This document shows, piece after piece, positions 7,273 through 15,516 of a DNA stretch of 49,560 nucleotides. Source of the stretch: Pseudomonadota bacterium. GTDB lineage: Bacteria; Pseudomonadota; Gammaproteobacteria; Steroidobacterales; Steroidobacteraceae. The position numbers and the translations under genes were made by a program. Positions within the stretch are counted from its first letter, which is position 1; every line of letters starts with the position of its first letter. The notes beneath the pieces are model-generated. The model was given only the letters and a program-made list of their open reading frames with translations, had not been told where the DNA came from and did not search any database. Where the stretch lies: NCBI GenBank assembly GCA_021805865.1, contig JAJZDX010000032.1, positions 1 through 49,560 on the forward strand, given 5' to 3'.

Positions 7273-8171
7273 AGTGTCATCTCGGTCTGAAAGACCGACA
7301 CCGCCTGGCCGATGATCCACACCGCGGAGACGGTGCCGCCGGTCATCTCCAGCTCGACATCCACCTGTCCGGGCCGGTGCAGCCACCGACCCTGCACGCC
7401 TCGGAACGAGGCGCGATGCCGGTCGTGGGAGAGCAGGCCGTTCTGGATCAGGTGCACGCCGAGCAGGCCGTGGGCATTGCCGCTGACGGGATCCTCTGCG
7501 ATGCCGAGCGCCGGGCAGAACATGCGCGCTTCGGTCAGATGGTCCTCGTTTCCCGGCGTGAGCGTGAACACGAAATATCCCGCCGCGCCGACCTGCGCCG
7601 AGAGCGTCGTGAGGCGAACCATGTCGGGCTTGATGTGGTTCAGTGCCTCGACCCCGCGCACCCCGATGAGCAGCCGCGTGCTGCTCGCCCCGGCGATGCG
7701 CAGCGGGCAGCGGGTGTCCAGGTCGTCCGTGGCGAGTGCAAGCGCATCGAGCACAGCGAGCCGCTCGCGATCGTTGATCTCGCGCCCGAGGGGCGCCGGG
7801 TTCTGGCGGATGGCGATCTTGCGCCGCTCGCCTTCGCCGCGGACCTCGATCTCGACGGTGCCGGCCTTGGACTTCTGTCTCAGGCGCTGCGGCGCGTTCG
7901 GCAAGCCCGAGAGCACGTGATGAGCCGCGACCGTGGCGTGGCCGACGAATCCGGCTTCGGTACGCGGGGTGAAAAATCTTGCGCGGACGTCGTGATCGAT
8001 GCCGTCGGATGCGAAGAGGAATGCCGTATCGGCATTGTTCAGCTCCCGGGCGATGGCCAGCATCTGCGTGTCCGTCAGGCCGTCCGCGTGCAGCACGACC
8101 CCGGCGGGATTGCCCGTAAAGCGCTCGAGAGTGAAGGCGTCGACCTGATGGATTTGAATCTTGCGAGTCAT
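7269..8171 (-). CDS. PhzF-family isomerase/epimerase-like protein
   Basis: At 300 aa the length and both halves fit the PhzF fold (two diaminopimelate-epimerase-like domains). The N-terminus QIHQVDAFTLERFTGNPAGVVL and segments FFTPRTEAGFVGHATVAAHHVL and FCPALGIAEDPVSGNAHGLLGVHL are the family hallmarks. The loop carrying the catalytic acid, often NLSET in PhzF/YddE, reads NNADTAF here, with Asp instead of Glu; a subset of the family has this. The substrate is unknown, and no phenazine genes are present. The start MTRKIQIHQVDAF at 8171 is used. The gene converges on the ModF-like gene and is divergent from the YkoF-like gene. Confidence 0.85.
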   Translation of the reverse strand: MTRKIQIHQVDAFTLERFTGNPAGVVLHADGLTDTQMLAIARELNNADTAFLFASDGIDHDVRARFFTPRTEAGFVGHATVAAHHVLSGLPNAPQRLRQKSKAGTVEIEVRGEGERRKIAIRQNPAPLGREINDRERLAVLDALALATDDLDTRCPLRIAGASSTRLLIGVRGVEALNHIKPDMVRLTTLSAQVGAAGYFVFTLTPGNEDHLTEARMFCPALGIAEDPVSGNAHGLLGVHLIQNGLLSHDRHRASFRGVQGRWLHRPGQVDVELEMTGGTVSAVWIIGQAVSVFQTEMTL

Positions 8172-8420
8172 TGGAAGCTGTTCTGATGCGCACACGGCGG
8201 GGAGGAGGGCGCGGGGCGGCCATTCTAGCCCATCGCCGGCTGGCTGGCTGACCCGGTAAGGCGCCACTCGCAAGCGCCGGATCCGCGCCATCGCGCCCGA
8301 CCCAGCGCGGCGGCGAGCCAAGATCGAGGCTTGGGCGGGACGCCGTGCCCGCCGCTCCCCGCCTTCGGCTGCGGGCACGGCCCTGTGCCCATACGCCGGT
8401 CAGCCCGTCTTCTGAAACGG

Positions 8421-8435
8421 TAGAATGGCCACCCT
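8421..8435 (+). promoter_or_regulatory. -10-like box giving a nearly leaderless transcript
   Basis: TAGAAT (8421-8426, five of six consensus bases) ends nine bases before the ATG at 8436. Transcription would start about 2-3 bases before the start codon. The stretch GGCCACCCT before the ATG lacks a Shine-Dalgarno. No convincing -35 is visible. The remaining 8172-8420 gap to the PhzF-like gene holds no gene. Confidence 0.4.
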
Positions 8436-8687
8436 ATGGACATCGGGGTCGACATCAGCCTGTACCCGCTCGCCGAGGAATTTGCGCCGATGATCCACGA
8501 TTTCATCAACCGTCTGAGGGCCCGCCCGACCCTGAAGGTGGTGGCCGGGAGCTTGAGCACGCAGGTATTCGGCGAGTACGAGCAGGTTTTCGAGGCCTTG
8601 AGAGGCGAGCTGCGCGCCACGCTCGAGGCGAGGGCACTCGTTGCCGGCAAGGCGGCATTCGTCCTCAAAGTGCTCGGTCCTCTCTGA
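8436..8687 (+). CDS. YkoF-like thiamine/HMP-binding-family small protein
   Basis: This is 83 aa, a single alpha-beta domain. The N-terminus DIGVDISLYPLAEEFAPMIHDFINRLRA and the following LKVVAGSLSTQVFGEYEQVFEALRGEL match the YkoF/MTH1187 type of small ferredoxin-like proteins. In Bacillus YkoF a duplicated version of this domain binds thiamine or hydroxymethylpyrimidine. Here there is one copy, so a dimer would be needed to make the same site. No thiamine gene or THI box is nearby, so the ligand is unproven. The start has no ribosome site but a -10-like box just upstream. The ferredoxin gene follows after 126 bp. Confidence 0.7.
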   Translation: MDIGVDISLYPLAEEFAPMIHDFINRLRARPTLKVVAGSLSTQVFGEYEQVFEALRGELRATLEARALVAGKAAFVLKVLGPL

Positions 8688-8813
8688 AGGACTCGGGGCC
8701 CGGCCGCAAGCGCTCCGGGTAGTGGCGCCCGGCTCCGCGACCCGGCACACTAGTACATTCAATTTTCACAAAAAATTCATCATCCGGACTGGCTTGTCTC
8801 GAAAGGTGGCTGA

Positions 8814-9128
8814 ATGGCGTTTCTGCGTGTGATCGACCGTGACGGCAAGGAGCATCGGGTCGAGGGGAAAAGCGGCCTCAAGGTCATGGAAACCTTGAGG
8901 GATCTCGACTACGGAGTCGCGGCGATCTGCGGCGGCATGTGCTCCTGCGCCACCTGCCACGTTTACGTCGATCCGGACTGGCAGGAACGGCTCCCCTCGC
9001 CCATGTCGGACGAGCTGGAGCTGCTGCGCGAGCTCTCGCAGTACCAGGACAATTCGCGCCTCTCCTGTCAGATCGAGTTCACGCCCGCGCTCGACGGCCT
9101 GCGCGTCACCATCGCACCGGACGAGTAA
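8814..9128 (+). CDS. 2Fe-2S ferredoxin, adrenodoxin type
   Basis: This is a 104-aa soluble electron carrier. The cluster ligands are visible as Cys39, Cys45 and Cys48 (CGGMCSCATC, C-x5-C-x2-C) plus Cys85 (LSCQI), the pattern of vertebrate-type/putidaredoxin-like ferredoxins that serve P450s, Rieske oxygenases or Fe-S assembly. An extra Cys43 sits inside the loop. The acidic helix after the cluster (SDELELLRELS) is the usual partner-binding face. It has an AAGGTGG ribosome site. The RraB-domain gene starts 13 bp after the stop, so the two are probably co-transcribed. No reductase or oxygenase is adjacent, so the partner is unknown. It is not the Isc ferredoxin by context. Confidence 0.9.
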   Translation: MAFLRVIDRDGKEHRVEGKSGLKVMETLRDLDYGVAAICGGMCSCATCHVYVDPDWQERLPSPMSDELELLRELSQYQDNSRLSCQIEFTPALDGLRVTIAPDE

Positions 9129-9141
9129 GGCCGGCATCTCC

Positions 9142-9561
9142 GTGGACATCGTTCACGCCATTTTTGCGGTCGCCGTCGTCGGGGTGATCATCCTGATCGT
9201 CGGCTATTTCCGGATCCGCAAGACCCTGCAGCAGCAGCGCAGCCTCGACCAGCACGAGAGCTGGGACGAGATGATGGTCAAGCGTCTGCGCGCCGAGGGC
9301 TACCATCCCTTCAACGAATACCAGGTGGACTTCTTTCTGGCGCTCCAGGACGAGGCCGCCTGCGAAGCGGTGCGCACGCGGCTCGAGCCGGAGGGGTTTG
9401 CGGTGGATGTCAAGCCGATCCCGGACGGGAGCGACATGCCCTTCAGTCTGCACGCCTCGAAGTCCATGCGTCTGATCGTGCCGGACATCCAGGCGGTCAG
9501 CCGGCACATGAGCGCGCTGGCCGAGGAGTTCCACGGGCGCTACGACCGCTGGGCGGCCTGA
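9142..9561 (+). CDS. Membrane-anchored RraB-domain protein
   Basis: This is 139 aa. Residues 4-24 form one hydrophobic membrane segment (IFAVAVVGVIILIVGYF). A soluble domain with the RraB/DUF1260 pattern follows: SWDEMMVKRLRAEGYHPFNEYQVDFFLALQDEAACEAVRTRLEPEGFAVDVKPIPDG, then SMRLIVPDIQAVSRHMSALAEEF. RraB of E. coli binds RNase E and modulates its activity. This version is tethered to the inner membrane, where RNase E also sits. Whether it acts on RNase E is inference. The ATG at 9142 is used. It ends before a 20-bp palindrome facing the convergent gpmA. Confidence 0.65.
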   Translation: MDIVHAIFAVAVVGVIILIVGYFRIRKTLQQQRSLDQHESWDEMMVKRLRAEGYHPFNEYQVDFFLALQDEAACEAVRTRLEPEGFAVDVKPIPDGSDMPFSLHASKSMRLIVPDIQAVSRHMSALAEEFHGRYDRWAA

Positions 9562-9587
9562 TCCGGCTCCCCGCGCTTCGGTGCCGC

Positions 9588-9607
9588 AGCCAGCCGATCG
9601 GCTGGCT
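9588..9607. terminator. 20-bp perfect palindrome between convergent genes
   Basis: AGCCAGCCGATCGGCTGGCT is fully self-complementary. It lies between the end of the RraB-domain gene (+) and the end of gpmA (-). It would form a strong stem in both transcripts, though no T-run follows. It is probably a bidirectional transcript end. Confidence 0.5.
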
Positions 9608-9678
9608 CCAAGGAGCCGGCCATGGGTGAGGCATGCGCCGGCCGGGCTTGCCGTTGACGTTGGGCGCGGCGCTTGAGC

Positions 9679-10428
9679 TCAGCGCTTCTCGGTCTGGCGC
9701 CGGACGGCTTCGGCGGCGGCGGCGGCGATTTCCGGATCGCCCAGATAGCGGCTGCCGAGGGGCTTCAGCTGTGCATCGAGCTCGTATAGCAGCGGGATGC
9801 CCGTCGGAATGTTGAGCTCCACGATGTCGCTCTCGGACACTTCATCGAGCATCTTCACCATCGCGCGCAGGCTGTTGCCGTGCGCGGCAACCAGCACATT
9901 GCGGCCAGCACGGACTTCCGGCGCGATGCGCGCGTGCCAGTACGGCAGCACCCGCGCCAGAGTGTCTTTCAGCGACTCCGCCGATGGCAGCTCCCCGGCC
10001 GGCACCTCGGCATATCGCGGATCGAAGCGTGGATGGCGCGGATCGTCGGTGGCGAGCGGCGGCGGCGGAATGTCGTAGCTGCGGCGCCAGATCTTGACCT
10101 GCGCCGCGCCGTGGCGCTCCACGGTCTGCGCCTTGTCGAGTCCCTGCAGCGCCCCGTAATGCCGCTCGTTCAACCGCCAGGAGCGCTCGACCGGGATCCA
10201 CATCCGATCCATCACATCGAGCATGATCCACAGCGTGCGGATCGCCCGCTTGAGCACGGAGGTGAACGCGATGTCGACCTGGATTTTTTCCTCCACGAGC
10301 TGCCGGCCGGCCCGCTCGGCCTCCTCACGGCCCGCGGGGGCCAGGTCGATGTCGGTCCAGCCGGTGAACAGGTTTTCCATGTTCCAGAGACTCTGGCCGT
10401 GGCGGACGAGGATCAGCTTTCCGGGCAT
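9679..10428 (-). CDS. gpmA: 2,3-bisphosphoglycerate-dependent phosphoglycerate mutase
   Basis: This is 249 aa, the normal length of dPGM. Catalytic features are all present: [10 protein letters not shown] (phosphohistidine in RHG at residues 9-11), [18 protein letters not shown], the family block [19 protein letters not shown], and [14 protein letters not shown] with the second active-site His. It interconverts 3- and 2-phosphoglycerate in glycolysis/gluconeogenesis in the cytoplasm. Start [11 protein letters not shown] at 10428. It lies 101 bp downstream of gdhB on the same strand, separated by a strong hairpin, so it is probably a separate transcript or partly read through. Confidence 0.95.
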   Translation of the reverse strand: MPGKLILVRHGQSLWNMENLFTGWTDIDLAPAGREEAERAGRQLVEEKIQVDIAFTSVLKRAIRTLWIMLDVMDRMWIPVERSWRLNERHYGALQGLDKAQTVERHGAAQVKIWRRSYDIPPPPLATDDPRHPRFDPRYAEVPAGELPSAESLKDTLARVLPYWHARIAPEVRAGRNVLVAAHGNSLRAMVKMLDEVSESDIVELNIPTGIPLLYELDAQLKPLGSRYLGDPEIAAAAAEAVRRQTEKR

Positions 10429-10460
10429 TCTGGCACCTGAGGCTCGATTTCAGCTTCACG

Positions 10461-10489
10461 GACGGGGCTCCTCGAAGAGGAGCCCCGTC
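10461..10489 (-). terminator. 13-bp perfect hairpin between gdhB and gpmA
   Basis: GACGGGGCTCCTC, loop GAA, GAGGAGCCCCGTC. It lies just downstream of gdhB. No U-tract follows on the minus strand. A strong stalling stem or 3' mRNA stabiliser is likely. The GAA loop matches those in the 4500-base hairpin cluster. Confidence 0.55.
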
Positions 10490-10529
10490 GAACCCTGCGC
10501 GTCGCGCGCGCGACGCCCGGATTTTGCAT

Positions 10530-13500
10530 TCAGTCGGCCAGCTTTCGCAATGACTCGACGCCGACCGTGAGCGTGGCGAAATCGGCCGCGCCGGCCGCGC
10601 GCATCTCGGTCAGAGTCCGCTCCCAGTGAAGCAGACGCCGGCCGGCGGTTTCCTGCCACGTGTCGACCCGCTCCCCGGGCGTACCCTGGCCGCGTGCGAG
10701 GACGCGCTCGGCGATCCGGCGGTGAATGCGCATGGCCGCATCGCGCAGGCCCGTGCGGGCGATTGCCTGCCAGGGGCCGTCCACCGACAGCTTGTCGATC
10801 CGCTCGAGCAGCCAGTCGAGGCCCGTGCGTGAGCCGACCTCGAAGTACACCCGCGCGGCCTCGGGCACGGCGATGCGGCGGCCGGTGGCCAGCTCGACGA
10901 CGTCGAGCGAGGCGTTGTGCGCCTCCAGGCCGCCAATCCTGGCGGCCAGCGAGGCCGGCAGGCCGGCCTGCAGGTGCTGCTGGCGCACGGTCTCGAAGTG
11001 CGCCTGCCAAGAGCCGCTCAGGATCTGCGTGATCCGCGTGCCGAGCTCGTGCACGCCGTGGCGGAACTCCGCCACCGCGGAGTCGACTTTGAGGTTGCGG
11101 CGGCGGGCGAGCAGCCAGTACGTCGCGTGGCGCAGCAGGCGGCTGATCTCGAAATCGGCCGCGTACTGGATTCTGGCCGGCACGTGGTTGTCGAGCGCCT
11201 CGATCTCCGCCCAGAGCTTGCGCACTTCGAAGATCTCGCGCGCGGCCGTGTAGGCGCGGGCGATCTGCGCGGGCTCGGCGCCGGTATCCTCCTGCGCACG
11301 CAGCACGAACGTCGGCCCCATGCGGTTGATCAGGCTGTTGGTCGTGGCCGTGGCGATGATCTGGCGCCTTAGCCGGTGCCTGTCGATGGCCCGGGCAAAG
11401 CGCGTGCGCACGGGAGGAGGGAAGTAGCGCTCCAGCTCGTTCGAGAGGTAGGGATCCTCGGGCACATCGGAGTCGAGCAGGTGGTTGTTGAGCCAGATCT
11501 TGCTGTAGGAGAGCAGGACGGAGAGCTCGGGCCGGGTGAGGCCGGCGCCGCCCTTGCGCCGCTCGGCGATTTCCTCGTCGCCAGGCAGGAACTCGAGCGT
11601 GCGATTGAGGCCTCCGGAGCGCTCGAGGAGGCGGATCAGATGCTGGAACTCCGCCAGGCGGGTCTTCGACTGCTGCTCGAGCGTGCTGATCGCCTGGCCT
11701 TGAAGATAATTGTTGTGCAGCACCAGCGTGCAGACCTCGTCGGACATGCGTGCGAGGAGCCGGTTGCGGTCGGCCGTCGAGAGCTTGCCGGAGTGGACCA
11801 GCGGATTCAGCAGGATCTTGAGGTTCACCTCGACGTCCGAGGTGTTCACACCGGCGGAGTTGTCGATGAAGTCCGTGTTGAGACGGCCGCCCGCGAGAGC
11901 GTACTCGATGCGACCTCGCTGGGTGAAGCCGAGGTTGCCGCCCTCGCCGGCCACCTTGGCGCCCAGCTCTCCCCCATTGACGCGCAGCCCGTCGTTCGCG
12001 CGGTCGCCGACCTCGGCATTCGACTCGCGGCTCGACTTGACGTACGTACCGATTCCGCCGTTCCAGAGAAGATCCACCGGCATGCGCAGGATCGCGCGGA
12101 TGATTTCCGTCGGTGTGGCCGCGGGGCCCTCGAGCCGCAGCATCGAGCGCGCCTCGGCGGACAGGGCGATCGACTTGGCGGTGCGCGCGAAGACCCCGCC
12201 GCCCCTGCAGATACGCCTGCGGTCGTAGTCGTCCCAGCTCGAGCGCGGCAGGGCGAAGAGGCGCTGCCGCTCAGCGAAGCTCGCTTCCCGATCCGGATTC
12301 GGATCGAGGAAGATGTGCCGGTGGTCGAATGCGGCCTGCAGCAGAATGTGGCGCGAAAGGAGCATGCCGTTGCCGAACACGTCGCCCGACATGTCGCCGA
12401 TGCCCGCGACGGTGAAGTCGGTCTTCTGGATATCGGTGCCGATCTCGCGGAAGTGACGCTTGACGCACTCCCACGCGCCGCGGGCCGTGATGGCGAGGCC
12501 CTTGTGATCGTACCCGGCCGAGCCCCCGGAGGCGAACGCATCGCCGAGCCAGAAGCCGTATTCGGCCGCAAGCGCGTTGGCGGTATCCGAGAACGTCGCG
12601 GTGCCCTTGTCGGCAGCGACGACCAGGTACGGATCATCGCGGTCGTGGCGCATCACCTGCGGCGGCGGCACGATGTGACCGGCGACGATGTTGTCCGTCA
12701 GGTCGAGCAGGCCGCGGATGAAGATCTGGTAGCAGGCCACGACCTCGGCCTGCACCTCCTCGCGCGGACCCTGCGGGAGGCGCTTCGGCACGAAGCCGCC
12801 TTTGGCGCCGACCGGCACGATCAGCGTGTTCTTCACGTTCTGGGCCTTCATGAGGCCGAGGACCTCCGTGCGGAAATCCTCGCGCCGGTCGGACCAGCGG
12901 ATGCCGCCGCGCGCGACATCCCCCATGCGCAGGTGCACGCCCTCGATCCGCGGGCTGTAGACGAAGATCTCGTACTTGGGCCGCGGCAGCGGCAGCTCGG
13001 CAATGGCGGCCGGGTCGAGCTTGAACGACAGGTACGGCAGGGGAGCGCCGTCCGCGCCGCGGCGGTAGAAGTTGGTCCGCAGCGTCGCCTGCACGAGCCC
13101 CAGATAGGCGCGCAGGATCCGGTCCTCATCGAGGCTCGCCACCGCATCGAGCCCGGCGTGGATCTGTGTCACGAGTTGTTTGGCGGTCTGCCCGGACGCG
13201 CGAGTCGGATGCGCCTTCGCCGGATCGAACCTGGCCTCGAAGAGGCGGACCAGCGCGTTTGCGAGCGCCGCGTTGGCCCCCAGCGTGAGCTCCATGTATG
13301 CCTGGCTGAAAGGCACTCCGGTCTGCAGCAGGTAGCGGCAGTAGGCGCGCAGCACCAGGATCTGGCGAGCCGAGAGATCGGCGGCGAACAGCAGGCGGTT
13401 GAAGCCGTCGCTCTCCGCCTCGCCGTTCCAGCCGGCGGCGAGTGCCTCCTTGAATCGCCCTTCGATGCGTGCGATATCGATCGCGCGGCCCTCGCGGTGC

Positions 13501-15374
13501 TCGAGCTCGAGGTCCTGGATCCAGGCGGCGCCGCCCTCCGGCCAGGCGAGCTCGTAAGGCCGTTCGGAGATCACCCGCAGGCCGAAGTTCTCCAGCATGG
13601 GCAGCAGGTCCGAGATCGGCACCGGCTCGCCGAGCTTGACGATCTTCAAGTGCATGCCCGCGGAGCTCTGACCGGCCGCCCGGTGCAGGTTGAGGCGGCG
13701 TGTCCGCGGCTCGGCACGCAGCTTCTCCAGGTCCTCGATATCGGTCGGCGTGTCCGCCGGCACGACGTCTTCCTGGTAGGCCAGCGGGAACGCGTGCCGG
13801 TATCGGCTCACGAGCGCAAGCCCCGCCGCCTCGCCGCCTCGTGCGACCAGCACCTCCTGCAGGTGGTCGGTCCACGTCAGGGTCGCCTGCTCGATTCGCT
13901 GCTCGATCGAGGCGAAGTCGACCTTGCGGTGCTCCGCCGGGTCGGTGCGTACGACGACGTGCACGCGCGCGTGGTTCGAGCCGGAGATCTGCACCTGGCT
14001 TTCGACGGATTTGCCCGCGAAGCCCTCGAGCACGATCTGCTCGATTCGCTGCCTGACATCGGTGTTGTAGCGGTCGCGGGGCACGTACACCAGGCAGGAA
14101 TAGTATCGATGATACGGATCGCGCCGCACGAGCAGTCTCACCGTACGCCGCTCATATAGGTTGACGACGCCGCGGGAGATGCGCACCAGGTCCTCGGTGC
14201 TGGCCTGGAACAGCTCATCGCGCGGATAGGTCTCAAGGACGTTGAGCACCGCCTTGCCGTCGTGGCTTTGCGGATCGAGGCCGAAGTACTGGATGACCCG
14301 CTCGACCTTGTGACGCAGCACCGGGATGTCGCGCGGGCTGCGGTGATAGGCCGCCGAGGTCCACAGGCCGAGGAAGCGATGCTCGCCGTTGACATGCCCG
14401 TTCGCATCGAAGGTCTTCACGCCCACGTAGTCGAGGTACTCGGCGCGGTGGACCGTGGCGACGGAATTGGCCTTGGTGAGGACCAGCAACTGCGGCTCGC
14501 GCGCCCGGTCGCGGATTTCGCCCTTGAGCGCCGTCGCGGTGGGCCGCTCCCCATGACGGGGTCTCAGGATCCCGAGCCCCGTGCCCGGCTGGGATTTCAG
14601 GACATCCTGGTGGGCGCCGCGCTCGAGGCGGTATTGCCGATAGCCCAGAAAGACGAAATGACGCTGCTCCATCCATTCGAGCAGCTGGCGCGCCTCGCCG
14701 ATCTCCTCGACCGGCACGGGCACGGGGCTGCGCTCCAGGTCCGCCACGATGGAGCGTGCCCGGTCGCGCATCAGGTCCCAGTCGTCCACCGAGACCCGCA
14801 CATCGTCGAGCGTCGCCTCGATGTCGCGGCACAGCCTCTGCAGAGCCTGCGGGTCGGTCTGCCGGTCGACCTCGTACATCTCCCAGGACTCGTTCCGGTG
14901 GATCTGCGCCCCGTTGGCGCCGAAGCCGGTGATTCTGCCGCGGCGGTCGCGGCGTACGTCGAGCACCGGGTGCACGACGAGATGGACGGCGATTCCGGCG
15001 CGTCCAAAGATGAGCCCGACCGAGTCGACGAGGAACGGCCGGTCTTCCGTGACGATCTGGACGAGGGTGTGCGGGGACTCGAAGCCGTCGCGGCGCAGTT
15101 CAGGATTGAAGACGCGCACCAGAGACTGGTGGGCCTTGCGCTGAATGCCGAACTCGAGGTGGCACGCGGCCGAATGGGCGAGCGCCGCCGGGGCGCGTGA
15201 GGCGAGGTCTTCCTCACCCACGCCGCGGAAGTAGCTGCGCAGGAACTGCTGGCGCAGCTCGGGCCTGCTTTGGCCCAGCCGCACGCGAGCGATTCGGTCG
15301 ATGAGCGCGAGACGCGCGGGAGGGATGCTGCGGAGGAGCCGGTTCTCGCCGGCCGACGAGGATGGAACATGCAT
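10530..15374 (-). CDS. gdhB: NAD-specific glutamate dehydrogenase, large (180 kDa) class
   Basis: At 1614 aa this is the full length of the large bacterial NAD-GDH class, which oxidatively deaminates glutamate to 2-oxoglutarate. The N-terminal half has the ACT-like regulatory segments (FLVDSVGLIFGRAGIAVHLVVHPVLDVRR). The central catalytic part has GGIRWSDRREDFRTEVLGLMKAQNVKNTLIVPVGAKGGFVPKR, with the catalytic-lysine motif, and the Rossmann part follows with FTVAGIGDMSGDVFGNGML. The C-terminal helical region is complete (WQAIARTGLRDAAMRIHRRIAERVL). Start MHVPSSSAGENRLL at 15374. No Shine-Dalgarno is visible, and a TATAAT box lies only 12 bases upstream, suggesting a very short leader. It is divergent from the HPPD gene; both feed amino-acid carbon into the TCA cycle. 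Confidence 0.97.
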   Translation of the reverse strand: MHVPSSSAGENRLLRSIPPARLALIDRIARVRLGQSRPELRQQFLRSYFRGVGEEDLASRAPAALAHSAACHLEFGIQRKAHQSLVRVFNPELRRDGFESPHTLVQIVTEDRPFLVDSVGLIFGRAGIAVHLVVHPVLDVRRDRRGRITGFGANGAQIHRNESWEMYEVDRQTDPQALQRLCRDIEATLDDVRVSVDDWDLMRDRARSIVADLERSPVPVPVEEIGEARQLLEWMEQRHFVFLGYRQYRLERGAHQDVLKSQPGTGLGILRPRHGERPTATALKGEIRDRAREPQLLVLTKANSVATVHRAEYLDYVGVKTFDANGHVNGEHRFLGLWTSAAYHRSPRDIPVLRHKVERVIQYFGLDPQSHDGKAVLNVLETYPRDELFQASTEDLVRISRGVVNLYERRTVRLLVRRDPYHRYYSCLVYVPRDRYNTDVRQRIEQIVLEGFAGKSVESQVQISGSNHARVHVVVRTDPAEHRKVDFASIEQRIEQATLTWTDHLQEVLVARGGEAAGLALVSRYRHAFPLAYQEDVVPADTPTDIEDLEKLRAEPRTRRLNLHRAAGQSSAGMHLKIVKLGEPVPISDLLPMLENFGLRVISERPYELAWPEGGAAWIQDLELEHREGRAIDIARIEGRFKEALAAGWNGEAESDGFNRLLFAADLSARQILVLRAYCRYLLQTGVPFSQAYMELTLGANAALANALVRLFEARFDPAKAHPTRASGQTAKQLVTQIHAGLDAVASLDEDRILRAYLGLVQATLRTNFYRRGADGAPLPYLSFKLDPAAIAELPLPRPKYEIFVYSPRIEGVHLRMGDVARGGIRWSDRREDFRTEVLGLMKAQNVKNTLIVPVGAKGGFVPKRLPQGPREEVQAEVVACYQIFIRGLLDLTDNIVAGHIVPPPQVMRHDRDDPYLVVAADKGTATFSDTANALAAEYGFWLGDAFASGGSAGYDHKGLAITARGAWECVKRHFREIGTDIQKTDFTVAGIGDMSGDVFGNGMLLSRHILLQAAFDHRHIFLDPNPDREASFAERQRLFALPRSSWDDYDRRRICRGGGVFARTAKSIALSAEARSMLRLEGPAATPTEIIRAILRMPVDLLWNGGIGTYVKSSRESNAEVGDRANDGLRVNGGELGAKVAGEGGNLGFTQRGRIEYALAGGRLNTDFIDNSAGVNTSDVEVNLKILLNPLVHSGKLSTADRNRLLARMSDEVCTLVLHNNYLQGQAISTLEQQSKTRLAEFQHLIRLLERSGGLNRTLEFLPGDEEIAERRKGGAGLTRPELSVLLSYSKIWLNNHLLDSDVPEDPYLSNELERYFPPPVRTRFARAIDRHRLRRQIIATATTNSLINRMGPTFVLRAQEDTGAEPAQIARAYTAAREIFEVRKLWAEIEALDNHVPARIQYAADFEISRLLRHATYWLLARRRNLKVDSAVAEFRHGVHELGTRITQILSGSWQAHFETVRQQHLQAGLPASLAARIGGLEAHNASLDVVELATGRRIAVPEAARVYFEVGSRTGLDWLLERIDKLSVDGPWQAIARTGLRDAAMRIHRRIAERVLARGQGTPGERVDTWQETAGRRLLHWERTLTEMRAAGAADFATLTVGVESLRKLAD

Positions 15375-15385
15375 GGTGGCGCGCG

Positions 15386-15391
15386 ATTATA
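15386..15391 (-). promoter_or_regulatory. -10 box of gdhB (perfect TATAAT)
   Basis: The plus strand reads ATTATA, so the minus strand reads TATAAT. Only 11 bases separate it from the gdhB start codon, so the transcript should begin about five bases upstream of the ATG. The matching -35 position reads CAGACG, sharing only GAC with consensus. Confidence 0.5.
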
Positions 15392-15448
15392 TCTGTCCGT
15401 GCGCGGCACGTCTGCGCGACGCGCTGTGCACTTTGGGGGTGGAGAAGG

Positions 15449-15470
15449 TATAATGGTTGCGTGCGCAACC
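15449..15470 (+). promoter_or_regulatory. hpd promoter -10 with an operator palindrome at the transcription start
   Basis: A perfect TATAAT (15449-15454) is followed directly by GGTTGCGTGCGCAACC (15455-15470), a palindrome with two perfect 7-base arms around TG. It covers the expected +1 site, where a bound repressor would block transcription of the HPPD gene. The regulator is not in the window; tyrosine-degradation genes are commonly under IclR, MarR or sigma54-type regulators. Confidence 0.55.
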
Positions 15471-15516
15471 GTATGGCCGCAGTTCACAGAACGAGACGCC
15501 GATGAGGGAAGATCCG

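Noticed and set aside
8436..8687. Thiamine riboswitch near the YkoF-like gene
   Set aside because: No THI-box core is seen upstream, and the leader would be only a few bases long.
11376..14159. 927-codon open frame on the plus strand inside gdhB
   Set aside because: It is fully antisense to the conserved gdhB. Composition is Arg/Asp/Val/Leu repetitive, as expected from the complement of GC-rich codons. No motif or ribosome site supports it.
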